DNA of 26,959 nucleotides. It comes from a virus. The stretch covers positions 1 through 26,959 of the IMG/VR virus record IMGVR_UViG_3300042401_000287. One strand, written 5' to 3'. This document shows positions 13,738 through 24,100 of the stretch, one piece after another. The stretch's first letter is position 1. Every line of letters begins with the position of its first letter. A program made the translations under genes and the position numbers. The notes beneath the pieces were generated by a model. That model made no database searches. It worked only from the letters and a program-made list of their open reading frames with translations, and was not told where the DNA came from.

Positions 13738-15540
13738 ATGGCTAGCAATAAAATCACAACAACAGAGTTAGACTTTGATAACATCAAAACTAATTTAAAA
13801 ACGTTTTTGCAATCACAGTCTGAATTTAGTGATTATAATTTCGATGGCTCGGGTCTGTCTGTTCTTCTAGACGTCTTAGCATACAACACTCATTATAATG
13901 CTCTTTACACAAACCTTGCTATTAATGAGATGTTTTTAGATTCAGCAAGTAAACGTGACAGTATTATTTCTATTGCTAACAACTATGGGTATTTACCTAA
14001 GTCACGTAGATGTGCTACTGCACAAATTTCGATGACAGTTCCAGTAGGAAGTTCAACAAGTCAAACATTACTTATTCCAAAATATACTTCTTTTAGAGCT
14101 TCTTCAAGTGGTTTCGAATATGTCTTCTATACTCGTGATGATAATATTGCAGGTAAAATTGGCAGCAACTATATATTTGATACTTTTACTTTATATGAAG
14201 GAACTCCAGTTATTGAGAAATTCAATACTGTAGAAAATGTTGAATACTTGTTACAAAATAATAATATTGACACATCGACAATAAGAATCTATGTACAGCC
14301 AAGTGCTACAACTCTGGAAGTTGAGGCATATGTTCACGCTGAAAGCATTATTAATCTTACCGACACAAGCAAAGTATTCTTTGTTCGAGAGTTAGAAGAT
14401 GGAAAATACGAAGTAAGATTTGGTAAAAACAATCTTGGCTTTGAGCCCGAAGTTGGTTCTGTTGTTACTATCGAGTATATGGTAACAACTGGCGAAGAAA
14501 GTAATGGCATGAAACTATTTTCATACAATGGTTCAAGTCTTTCTGGTACTCCAACTATTACTCTAGTTTCTCAAGCAATTAATGGCGCTGAGGCAGAAAG
14601 TGACGATGAGATTCGTTATAACGTTTCGCGTAAATTTAGAACACAAAACAGAGCAGTTACTGCCGAAGACTATATTGATATTATTAAGACTAATTATTCT
14701 GATATAGATTCGATATCATGCTGGTCTGGTGACGAATCAACCCCTCCTCAGTATGGTAAGGTGTTCATCTCAATTAAACCAATTTCAGGTCCTTTCCTTA
14801 TTCCTTCTGAAAAATCTTACATTACTGAGATTGTGCTAAAACCTAGAGCTGTGATAGGTGTTTATCCAGAGATTATAGATCCTATTTACAACAGACTAGA
14901 GATTAACAGCACGGTGTATTACAGTCCTAATGAAACAAATAAGACTGCTTCAGACTTAACAGACATTGCTCGTACAGCAATTATAGACTATAATAACACA
15001 TATCTTGAAAAGTTTGATGGCATTTTGCGATATTCAAGATTTATATCTGACATAGACAACAGCGATGCTGGAATTAAAAGCAATATTACTACTGTTAAAA
15101 TTCGTAGAACTATTGATGTAATTTTTGATAACTACGCAAAATATGTTGTAGAGTTAAATAATCCAATTTATGATTCTGGTGTTCCAGAAGAAGCTGTAAT
15201 AACTAATGGGTTTTTTATAGACGACACTGAAACTATTCATTATATTGACGACGATGGCTTAGGTAAGCTAAGACTTTTCTACTATAGCGCTGATACCTTT
15301 CAAAAAGTATTTGTTAATAGTAATTGTGGTAGTCTTAATTATGACGCTGGAATGATTACCGTGGATAATATTAGGGTCGTTGGCACTGTAGAATCTAACT
15401 TAGAATTTATTGTTAAGCCTCATTCAAATGACATTGTTTCAAAGCAGAATCAGATTGTTCTCATAGATGAAAATCATTTAATTGTAACTGCAATTAGAGA
15501 AACTAATCTATCAAATAGACCATTTACGTATAGCAGATAA
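13738..15540 (+). CDS. 6: gp6 baseplate wedge protein
   Basis: 600 aa (T4 gp6 is 660 aa). gp6 dimers form the continuous inner ring of the baseplate with gp25 and gp7. The N-terminal block TTTELDFDNIKTNLKTFLQS, SGLSVLLDVLAYNTHYNALY and AINEMFLDSASKRDSI is the T4 gp6/baseplate-J family signature. The middle contains the J-like segment IRYNVSRKFRTQNRAVTAED followed by YIDIIKTNY, and the VFISIKP strand. The C-terminal part is beta-rich (TYSR end). The stop overlaps the next ATG (TAATG). Length and motif order suggest an intact protein. Confidence 0.94.
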   Translation: MASNKITTTELDFDNIKTNLKTFLQSQSEFSDYNFDGSGLSVLLDVLAYNTHYNALYTNLAINEMFLDSASKRDSIISIANNYGYLPKSRRCATAQISMTVPVGSSTSQTLLIPKYTSFRASSSGFEYVFYTRDDNIAGKIGSNYIFDTFTLYEGTPVIEKFNTVENVEYLLQNNNIDTSTIRIYVQPSATTLEVEAYVHAESIINLTDTSKVFFVRELEDGKYEVRFGKNNLGFEPEVGSVVTIEYMVTTGEESNGMKLFSYNGSSLSGTPTITLVSQAINGAEAESDDEIRYNVSRKFRTQNRAVTAEDYIDIIKTNYSDIDSISCWSGDESTPPQYGKVFISIKPISGPFLIPSEKSYITEIVLKPRAVIGVYPEIIDPIYNRLEINSTVYYSPNETNKTASDLTDIARTAIIDYNNTYLEKFDGILRYSRFISDIDNSDAGIKSNITTVKIRRTIDVIFDNYAKYVVELNNPIYDSGVPEEAVITNGFFIDDTETIHYIDDDGLGKLRLFYYSADTFQKVFVNSNCGSLNYDAGMITVDNIRVVGTVESNLEFIVKPHSNDIVSKQNQIVLIDENHLIVTAIRETNLSNRPFTYSR

Positions 15541-18116
15541 TGAGTAAAATACAAGTAACTACTGCGTTAGAACGTCAACTTCCTGAATTCATCAGGGAGG
15601 ATTATACTACGTTTGTTAAATTTGTAAAAGCCTATTATGAATTCTTAGGACAAACAAACTCTCGCAATCTTGAAGATATCAGAAGCATCGATAAAACTTT
15701 AGATGCCTTTGTTGCAAAATTCAAGAAAGAACTTGCTGCAATATTTCCAACCGCAAACATTCAAAATGAAAGAATGTTTCTTGAGCATATTTCTGATTTT
15801 TATAATTCTCGTGGATCTGTTGAATCATACCAATTGCTATTTAGAGTACTTTTCAATAAAAACTCAGATATCTTCTATCCTTCTACTCAAATATTAAAAG
15901 TCTCAGATGGTAAATGGATACAAGACAAATCTGTATTTGTGAAAGCTGTATCTGGTGATATTTTTAGCATGAAGGGTAAAATCATTACACTAAAAACTGC
16001 TAAAAAGATCATTGAAGTTTTTTGCCCAAACGTTCTATTGTATCGCGATGATATCTATGAAGTCTTTCTAGATAAACAGTATTATAACGACTTAGCAATT
16101 GGAGAGATTGTAGAGTTTAACACTGCATCTGGCGTTATTCTTCCATGCCCAGCTAAGTATAAAATTTCTAATGAGGGTGCTGGATTTGAAATAGGCTCTA
16201 TATATAACTTGCCTACAGCAACTGGTAATGGTAGCACTATTAAGATTACACGCGTAGGATCTCTAGGTGAAATTAAAGCAATTCAAATAATTACTTTTGG
16301 TTTAGACTACGACACAAATTTCTATGCTAAATTAAGTAATAAGTCTACGCAGGCTTTAGCTTTTTATCATCCCATTACTCAATATATTGCTGGTACACCG
16401 AGAAATGTTAATTTAGAACCTACTGCTTCGTATGGTGTTCCAAATGAAAATCCTGCTTCTCAAGATCAGATATCAGACTATCTTAACTTTGGCTATTTTG
16501 TTAATCAAGATTATTTTTACTACGACTTAACATATGTTCCTGTAGAATTTAACGCATTAACGTCATCGCTAAGACCAGATATGGCCCAGACTGTTTGGTT
16601 CGCCGATACATCTTATGTTGGTGATATTATAGCGTCGTTTTACACTAACGAATCTGGAGTAGTAATTGACGAAGACACTGCAGAAATTAAAATAGATCTT
16701 GGTGCAGTTGCTGTTTATCCTGGATATTACGCCACAAATGATGGGTTTATTTCAGATGAAATTTACATTCAAGATGGAGACTATTATCAACAATTCTCTT
16801 ATGTTGTTAAGATTGAAGAGCAATTAGAAAATTACAAAAACATCGTTAAGTCTTTATTGCAACCGACTGGTCTAAAGTTGTTTGGTGAATTCAATATCTA
16901 TAAAAACTTTGATGTTATTGCAACGCCTCTATTAGCATTTATTAGAAGACAATTCTTTGATCAGATCACTCAGATTAATGATTTTACGACGTCTAACATT
17001 GGTAAATTTGTAAGTGACACATATATTGGTGATTATGCAGAAACTACATTGAAAGATGTTGGAAAGTTTCTACAAGAACCAATTACACCATTAGACGATA
17101 TCTATAAAGACGTTGCTAAAATTCTTGATTGGGATACTCAGAATAATTATGTGAATCTTATAGACAATGATATTAGTGCTAAAAATGTTGGTAAAAATGT
17201 TTCTGATACATTAGTTGCGTTTCTTGAGTATGTAGAAAAGTCTTTAACTAGAATCAATGAAGACTACACTTCTATCGTTGACGGAACTATTTACAAAGAC
17301 ATTACAAAAGAAATTGCTCCAGAATATATCGATAGCATTTCTGATATCATATTGAAAACTATGGGGTTAAATAAATCTGAAGAACAATTTGTCTCTGAAT
17401 TATTGATATTAAAAGATCTTGAGTTAACAAAAACAGAAATTTTAAACCTCATAATAGATTTACAATACAAAGATTTTACTACACAATACAGCGATAATAT
17501 TGCTGCAGTACAACCAGATTCTAAGTTTTTAGATTGGTCAAGTGGTGTTAATGGTACTTTCTATAAGACTCTAAGTTTTGAAGAAGTGCTGTTTCAAAGA
17601 ATAGTTGATTACAAGAGAGATCCATCTGATATCTCTACAATCATTGAAAATTCTTTTAATAGAGACATTGCAACTGCACAAAGTGATAGTGTTCCAATTG
17701 GATTTGCTATATCTAGAATAGTTGATTATATTAGATCTTTTGGTGATAATATTACGGGTGTAGGCGAAGAAGTAGATATTGTGCGAGCAATAATTCTCAG
17801 CGATGATATTGGACTTGCAGAAGCTGTTTCCACAGTAAGAGCATTCGTAAGATCTTTTGCCGATGATATACAAGCACTAGAAGCAATATCAAAAGTTTTT
17901 ACTATGTCAACTATTCAAGATAGTATGACTATATCAGAAGGTCAATTTTTCATAGGATTGTTATATAATCGTTCGTTCGAAGATTATATAAATAGTTTTA
18001 TAGAAGGAAGCACGCTATATTTTGATCCATATAGCGCAACAACAACAACTGCTGAACTCACAGATGATTATTTTTCACAAGAGTATGCAGTTGTATCAAC
18101 AATTAGTATAACATAA
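15540..18116 (+). CDS. 7: gp7-like baseplate wedge protein with C-terminal degenerate repeats
   Basis: 858 aa (T4 gp7 is 1032 aa). Its place between gp6 and gp8 matches T4 gene order, and gp7 initiates wedge assembly. The N-terminus (LERQLPEFIREDYTTFVKFV, KAYYEFLGQ, then FYNSRGSVESYQLLFRVLFN) is a conserved block I recall from T4-like marine phages. A GxGF/Y-type beta module follows (KISNEGAGFEIG, residues about 208-220). The C-terminal third (about 675-830) consists of weak repeats of about 20-25 residues built on RIVDYIRSFGDNI, TVRAFVRSFADDI and LLYNRSFEDYI. T4 gp7 identity is not obvious by eye; the label is mainly positional. The 3' end contains a candidate late promoter for the next gene. 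Confidence 0.62.
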   Translation: MSKIQVTTALERQLPEFIREDYTTFVKFVKAYYEFLGQTNSRNLEDIRSIDKTLDAFVAKFKKELAAIFPTANIQNERMFLEHISDFYNSRGSVESYQLLFRVLFNKNSDIFYPSTQILKVSDGKWIQDKSVFVKAVSGDIFSMKGKIITLKTAKKIIEVFCPNVLLYRDDIYEVFLDKQYYNDLAIGEIVEFNTASGVILPCPAKYKISNEGAGFEIGSIYNLPTATGNGSTIKITRVGSLGEIKAIQIITFGLDYDTNFYAKLSNKSTQALAFYHPITQYIAGTPRNVNLEPTASYGVPNENPASQDQISDYLNFGYFVNQDYFYYDLTYVPVEFNALTSSLRPDMAQTVWFADTSYVGDIIASFYTNESGVVIDEDTAEIKIDLGAVAVYPGYYATNDGFISDEIYIQDGDYYQQFSYVVKIEEQLENYKNIVKSLLQPTGLKLFGEFNIYKNFDVIATPLLAFIRRQFFDQITQINDFTTSNIGKFVSDTYIGDYAETTLKDVGKFLQEPITPLDDIYKDVAKILDWDTQNNYVNLIDNDISAKNVGKNVSDTLVAFLEYVEKSLTRINEDYTSIVDGTIYKDITKEIAPEYIDSISDIILKTMGLNKSEEQFVSELLILKDLELTKTEILNLIIDLQYKDFTTQYSDNIAAVQPDSKFLDWSSGVNGTFYKTLSFEEVLFQRIVDYKRDPSDISTIIENSFNRDIATAQSDSVPIGFAISRIVDYIRSFGDNITGVGEEVDIVRAIILSDDIGLAEAVSTVRAFVRSFADDIQALEAISKVFTMSTIQDSMTISEGQFFIGLLYNRSFEDYINSFIEGSTLYFDPYSATTTTAELTDDYFSQEYAVVSTISIT
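17987..17994 (+). promoter_or_regulatory. Candidate late promoter for the 189-aa structural gene and gp8
   Basis: Perfect TATAAATA within the end of the gp7-like gene, 140 bp upstream of the ATG at 18127. The next gene has its own strong Shine-Dalgarno and is not overlapped by its neighbour, unlike most genes here, which fits a fresh transcript. Chance occurrence in AT-rich coding DNA is a real alternative. Confidence 0.45.
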
Positions 18117-18126
18117 AGGAAATCAA

Positions 18127-18696
18127 ATGATTTTAATCCCACAATTTAGAAATATCGTAGAAACAACAGGTACGCTAGCGATTGTTCACACAGACGCTGA
18201 TGGTAATCTTAAAGATAACCGTTTCTACTCAAACATCGTTACAACAATTGGTAAGCAATGGCTTGCTGCTCGTATGAAAGATACTGTTGCCGGTCATACA
18301 ATTCCAGCGCAAATGTCTCATATGGCATTAGGTGGCTCTGGCACCGGCGGCACTAGCAACAATGGCGTTGGTACTAACCCAGTTAAAACTACTCCTGTGA
18401 TAGGCGATACAGCTCTTACAACTGGTGGATCTCCAGCTCTTTCTGAGCTAGCTCGTCAAGGTTTAACTGTTCTCGGTGGCTCTTTCCCACAAGGTTATTC
18501 TGGTGGTTTGCCAATTACCGCAGTTATTACGTATGCTTCTACTTTTGCTGCTGGCACTGGTACTGGAGCTTTAGTTGAAGCTGGTATTTTCAATGCTGCT
18601 TCCGCTGGTACTATGCTTTGCAAAACATCTTTTGATGTTGTTAACAAGCAAACTGCTGATACTATTGCTATCACTTGGACAATCAACATTCAGTAA
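18127..18696 (+). CDS. Virion structural protein of unknown role between gp7-like and gp8
   Basis: 189 aa with a strong Shine-Dalgarno (AAAGGAAA, 18115-18122). The C-terminal half carries a motif common in phage tail and baseplate proteins: AAGTGTGALVEAGIFNAASA followed by GTMLCKTSFDVVNKQTADT and a closing ITWTINI strand pair. The middle is Gly/Thr/Ser-rich (LGGSGTGGTSNNGVGTN). The N-terminal ETTGTLAIVHTDADGNLKD is beta-like. No T4 counterpart occurs at this position. Ala/Gly codons are mainly GCT/GGT, as in highly expressed late genes. It may be a fibre-socket or decorative baseplate protein; this is inference. Confidence 0.8.
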   Translation: MILIPQFRNIVETTGTLAIVHTDADGNLKDNRFYSNIVTTIGKQWLAARMKDTVAGHTIPAQMSHMALGGSGTGGTSNNGVGTNPVKTTPVIGDTALTTGGSPALSELARQGLTVLGGSFPQGYSGGLPITAVITYASTFAAGTGTGALVEAGIFNAASAGTMLCKTSFDVVNKQTADTIAITWTINIQ

Positions 18697-18703
18697 TTGA
18701 ATA

Positions 18704-21094
18704 ATGGCTACATCCCTACTTAAATTCTCCTTTAAAACCGGTTTAATTAAATCGGTTATTTCAGAAATTGCTTCTAATATTAGCAAGTATTACTATACTT
18801 TTGGAAAGGCTAACCCTTGGTTTTCTATTAGTGGTGTTACTGCTACTGTAGTTGCAAATTCTAATACCGTTATTCTTACAAGTGGCACTACAACCGGTTT
18901 TAAACCAGGTCAATTAGTTACACAGACTAGCGGTATTGGTAGATTATCTGCAAATGCTAAAGTAGAATCTATTGTTTCTTCTACACAATTTATTGTGACA
19001 GAAGCGCATGTGACTAGTGGGGCTGTAACATTCAGTATTGATGATGAAACAGTTGTTGAAGAAGCTATAGATTCATATGAATATGAGATCGGTGTTAGAA
19101 ATAACGCCATTCTCTATAAACAAATTGACGCTAACGACGTTGCTCCAGTTATTACAAGAATTAACTGGACATCGGGATTTGTTTTTGATATGTATCGTGA
19201 ATATACTACAGACACTCCTTCTTTTAATGGTGCAACATCTATCGACACAGCTCAATTTTATGTACTGACTGATCAGTATCGTGTTTATAAATGCTTAGAC
19301 AATAACAATGATAGTCCTTCATCTGTTAAGCCAACTACTACCTCAAATATACCGTTTACTTTAGCGGATGGGTACATTTGGAAGTATATGTATACTATTC
19401 CAATTACTCTCAGAAATAAATTCTTATCAACAACACTGATGCCTGTTGCTAACGCTTTAACGACTCAATTTTATTCTAGCGGAGCAATAGTTGGCTACTC
19501 AATTGAGAACCAAGGTTTAGGTTATAACAAAACATCTTACAGAATAGATGGATTTAAAATCATCAATGGTGGTACTGGATATGCTGCTCCTTCTATTACT
19601 ATCACAGCGCCAGATCAACCCGGTGGCACAACAGCAACTGTTTTAAGTGTCACGGTCGTATCTGGTGTTATAACTGCTATAACGATGAATCAAAAGGGAG
19701 ATGGTTATTCTTATTCTCCAACGTTTACGATAGTTGGTGGTAACTCATCACAGGCTATAATCGAACCTATAGTTGTACAAACTAGCACAAGTTATACTAA
19801 ATTGACAGTTGACGGCGATGGATATTTAGAAGAAAATCCTTATGAAGTCGAATCTATTGAAATCTTAAATGGTGGTACAGGATATGGATCTATTGATTTA
19901 GCTTTTACAAATCCAGATCTTCCAAATGGAGTTAAGGCTGTTGCTACTGTTACAATTGTAGCTGGTGTTGCTACTGCAGTAGCAATTAACAACAGTGGAT
20001 ATGGTTACTCAAATCAATTCAATTCTATTACAGAAGACCCTAACGCCTCAAATGTGGTTACATATGGACAAACAAACTTAGCAGGAACACTAGGATCTGG
20101 TTTTCGATTTAGAGTTATAAACAAAAAAAATAATGCAGTAATTGAACCAATTATAAACACTGATGGTCAAATAGAACAAATTAGAGTGATTAAACCAGGT
20201 ATTGGATATACTTACGCAAGCGTTAAAGTTGAGAATTTTAATGATGGACCAGAAGATCCAACTGAAGAAGCTTCTATATTATTAGATTTTAGTGTAGGTT
20301 CAATTGAATCAAACCAATCTACGGTTGAAATTACTGCAGTTCCAGGCGCAATAGACGCAGTATATGTAAAGAGTGCTGGTTTTGGATACGTGACAACACC
20401 AACTGTAGAGATCGTTGGAAATGGAACTGGTGCAACGGCTAGCGCTCAATTAGACGCATTTGGACGTATTCGTAAAATTAATATTAATAATTCTGGCATA
20501 GGTTATACAGAAGCAACTGCAGTGATTACTGGATTTGCAACAGAAGACGCAGTACTAGATGTAGTTCTTCCACCTAAAGACGGCCATGGCAGTGATGCTA
20601 TCTCTGAATTGTACGCAAAAACTATTTTATTTAGAACAAATTTATTTAAAGATACAATTTACAGACAAGCAATTAGTAACTCGTTTAGACAAGTGTGCTT
20701 AGTAAAGAATCCTAAAGCTTTTAATGCTAGAACAAATCTTAGATTGGGTATTGCTTCGTCTGCATTGTTAGTAATAGGATCTAATTCCCAAGTAGGCTTT
20801 GGTGAAATAGCAGTCAATGATATTCTTACAAAGGGCAACAGCAGATTTTTAGTGATTAGCAAATATGAAGATTATGATGAGAACAATGATGCTATGTTAT
20901 TAGGATATCTAGATAGCACTTTAGTATCTGCAGGAGATACTATTGGCAAACAAGGCGCAAACTTTTCTGTTAACAGCGTAATATTGCCGGGTGTAAATAA
21001 ATTCTCGGGTGAAGTACTAACCATAGACAATAGAGTTAAATTTAGCCCGTCAGCAGATCAAATCGTTATTGCATCAAACACTATTACCTTCTAA
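18704..21094 (+). CDS. 8: gp8-like baseplate wedge protein, enlarged by GxGY repeat modules
   Basis: 796 aa, more than twice T4 gp8 (334 aa). gp8 forms the middle part of each wedge with gp7 and gp10. The gp8 signature is split: YYTFGKANPWF (30-40) matches T4's FITFGRSEPW, and after an inserted beta domain (about 41-115) come NAILYKQIDANDVAPVITRI, NWTSG, FYVLTDQYRVYKCLD and ADGYIWKYMYTIP (221-233; T4 has GDGYVWEYLFEIP). From about 265 to 605 nine GxGY motifs occur (271, 290, 332, 371, 391, 432, 499, 559, 598), mostly 20 or about 40 residues apart. The C-terminal part (TILFRTNLFKDTIYRQ onward) resembles the end of the wedge fold. Start: ATG 7 bases after the previous stop. Confidence 0.82.
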   Translation: MATSLLKFSFKTGLIKSVISEIASNISKYYYTFGKANPWFSISGVTATVVANSNTVILTSGTTTGFKPGQLVTQTSGIGRLSANAKVESIVSSTQFIVTEAHVTSGAVTFSIDDETVVEEAIDSYEYEIGVRNNAILYKQIDANDVAPVITRINWTSGFVFDMYREYTTDTPSFNGATSIDTAQFYVLTDQYRVYKCLDNNNDSPSSVKPTTTSNIPFTLADGYIWKYMYTIPITLRNKFLSTTLMPVANALTTQFYSSGAIVGYSIENQGLGYNKTSYRIDGFKIINGGTGYAAPSITITAPDQPGGTTATVLSVTVVSGVITAITMNQKGDGYSYSPTFTIVGGNSSQAIIEPIVVQTSTSYTKLTVDGDGYLEENPYEVESIEILNGGTGYGSIDLAFTNPDLPNGVKAVATVTIVAGVATAVAINNSGYGYSNQFNSITEDPNASNVVTYGQTNLAGTLGSGFRFRVINKKNNAVIEPIINTDGQIEQIRVIKPGIGYTYASVKVENFNDGPEDPTEEASILLDFSVGSIESNQSTVEITAVPGAIDAVYVKSAGFGYVTTPTVEIVGNGTGATASAQLDAFGRIRKININNSGIGYTEATAVITGFATEDAVLDVVLPPKDGHGSDAISELYAKTILFRTNLFKDTIYRQAISNSFRQVCLVKNPKAFNARTNLRLGIASSALLVIGSNSQVGFGEIAVNDILTKGNSRFLVISKYEDYDENNDAMLLGYLDSTLVSAGDTIGKQGANFSVNSVILPGVNKFSGEVLTIDNRVKFSPSADQIVIASNTITF

Positions 21095-21099
21095 GTCCA

Positions 21100-21107
21100 T
21101 ATAAATA
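21100..21107 (+). promoter_or_regulatory. Late promoter for the DUF4815-type structural gene
   Basis: Perfect TATAAATA in the 49-bp gap after gp8, 37 bp upstream of the next ATG. Start expected near 21113, leaving a roughly 30-nt leader with a purine-rich GAGAAGAGA ribosome-binding region. Both the intergenic location and the spacing match the strong late promoter before gp48. Confidence 0.8.
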
Positions 21108-21143
21108 ACATATATTGACTCAACAACTTAAGAGAAGAGAACT

Positions 21144-24100
21144 ATGGCATTAGATTTAAACGTATCTCCTTTTTACGATGACTATTCTGAAAACAAAAAA
21201 TTCTATAGAATTTTGTTTAGACCAGGATACTCAGTTCAGGCGAGAGAGTTAACTCAACTACAAACAATTCTTCAGCAGCAAATTGCTCGTCATGGTGATC
21301 ATGTCTTTAAACAGGGATCAATGGTTATTCCTGGCCAGATAGCATATGACACTGATGTTAAGTATATTAAATTAGTTAATTATACTGGGATTGATACGTA
21401 CTTAGCGTCAATTGCTGGTAAAGAAATTACTTCAGAAGGCGGTTTAGTTGCTGAAATTATTGATTACAGTTTAGCTGGAACAGATCCTCAGACTACTATT
21501 TTTGTTAAGTATAAAAATTCTCTTCAAGACGGCTTTGGACGAAACATTTCAGAGTTTGAAGTTAACCAAGTTTTAAGAGCAGTCGATAATACTATAAGTG
21601 GATCTATTACAACTGCAGACGTTAATCGCCCATCTGGTAAGGCTTCTTCAGCTACTATCAAAAAGGGTGTGTATTACATTAACAATAACTTTGTTCTAGT
21701 TGATGATCAGGTTATTATTCTTGATAAGTATGATGCTGAGGGATACTTAGGACCCTCATATAGAGTAGGTCTTCAACTAACTGAAAGTGTAATTTATCCA
21801 GAAGATGATGAATCGCTGCTAGATAATGCATTAGGTTCTCCTAACTATGCAGCACCGGGTGCTGCCCGTTACTTTATGGATCTTGTATTAACTAAGATCA
21901 CTTTAGCAGAAGCTGAACCAGATAACTTCATTGAGTTGCTACGTTTAAAGAATGGTGTAGTAGAATTTAAAATTGACCGTTCGCAATACGCTGAATTAGA
22001 AAAGACATTAGCTCGTCGCACATATGACGAGTCTGGAGATTATGCTTTATCACCGTTCGGTATTCAAGCACGTAATTACAGAAACAACTTTAGAAATGGG
22101 TGGGCCGCTGCTGAAAAATATATTCAAGGCGACATTATAAGAACTACTATTGGTGATGGAATTGACTTTTATTATTTTACAGCAACTATTGCTGGCTTAT
22201 CTGGTAATAGCGCTCCTTCGTTATCAAGAGCGCGTGATGGTCTTGATGATTATACCACAGACAATCAAGTTAGATGGGAATATACACAACTTCCAAACTT
22301 TAATCAAGGTATCTATAGCTTTAACTCTGGTGATTCAGCCTTTACAGCCTTTACTTTAAATGATCATATCCGTTTAGATGGAATGTTAGCATACGGAGTT
22401 GAAGCTGGCAAAGCATATGTTCGTGGTTATGAAATTGAAAAGCTAGCGACAGAGTATCTACCAGCTAATAAGTCACGTGATTTGCCTGCTGGTTCAACAG
22501 CTCTTGCTAACTACTTAGGAATTCCTAATTTTAATAGAAACAGTTCTAATGGACTAGACGCAGTTACTAATACAGTGTCTGTTAAGCAAACCACAAACAT
22601 TTATACCTCAATGGGGTCGTATGTTTTAGTTAAAGATGTTGCTTTTGCGCCAGACTTAGTAAATCTTCCACAAGTTAATTTGTACAGTGTTGTAAAAGGT
22701 TCTGCTTCTGATACTGCTATTCCTAGTCATATCATTGGTAAAGCTAGAATTCGTGCTATCGAATCACATGGTACTTTAGAATCTACACCAGTTTACAAAT
22801 TATTCTTGTTTGATATTCAAATGATATCTAATAAGTATTTTAAAGATGTAAAAGCAATTGGTTCGTTGACTGGAACATATTCATTTCTTTCTAATGCATT
22901 TATTCCAACCGGTTCTACAGATTTAATTCTAAATGATCCACAAAGATCATCTTTATTGCATACTTTACCAAACTATGCAATTAAAAAAATTGTTTCTATG
23001 GACTATATTGTTGTTGTTCCATTTACACAACAAATTTCTACCAGTCCATCTGGGGAGGGTGACTTTGGTGTTATAACTCTTACTGCTCCATCTGGTGGAT
23101 ATACATTTGAAGATAGTGCAGAAAGCAGCAATTACATTGTTGTCAGATTAAATACTGCTACTAGCCCAGGTGCTATATTGATTGCACCTACAATTGCAGT
23201 CGGAGGGAATGGCACAACAGTTTCTATTAGTGGTCTAGAAAAATCTAAACTGTATACAGTGTTTGCAACTCTTAAGAGATCTAACTCTCAAACTTCAACT
23301 TCAACAGTTCAAGTAACAAACCAAACAGAGGTCTTTACAACTGAAGCTACTGCAAGATCATCTGAAATTGTTTTACAGAAAACAAATGGATATCGTATAA
23401 TTTCTATCAAGATGGCTCCTGCAGGCTTCGGTGCTTCGGTTGGATATGATATTGATATCACTAATAGATACACCTTCAGCAATAATAGTGATGTGTCTTC
23501 TGTTGGAAAAATTTCTCTTACCTTGCAAGATGGTGCTCCATTGCCAACTGGTTCAATTGAAGTTAGATATGAATATCTTAACGTGAGTGGCGGTCCTGGC
23601 GACGTAGTAGCTGTAAACTCATATGTAGCTGCAAACTCTGGGCTTAGATACGATGAAATTACGTCAGTGAATGGTGTTCAATTAAGAGATGCTATTGACT
23701 TTCGCCCTCGTGCTAGCACAACAGGCTACTTTGAAACGTATTTCCCAAAGTTTGGCCAATCAACAACTGTTGAATATACGCACTACTTACCAAGAATCGA
23801 TAGTGTTTCATTAACATCCACTGGCCAATTTATCACTAGTGCTGGAGTTCCAAGTCTTAAAGCTGTTGAACAAAATATTCCAGCCAATTCAATGAAACTA
23901 GCTCGCATTTCTTTAGAACCATACACATTTGATCTTGATTCAAATAGTGTTCGTATTGATCGTGTAGAGAATAAGCGTTATACGATGCGCGATATCGGTA
24001 AGCTTGAGAGAAGAGTGCAAGACTTAGAATACTATACATCATTAAGTCTATTAGAGTTAGACACTAAGAATATGCGCATTGTAGATTCTGACGGTTTAGA

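Noticed and set aside
17571-17873. 100-aa minus-strand ORF rich in Cys, Tyr and Asn
   Set aside because: It lies antisense to the repeat region of the gp7-like gene, has no promoter or ribosome-binding site, and its composition is that of a reverse complement of coding DNA.
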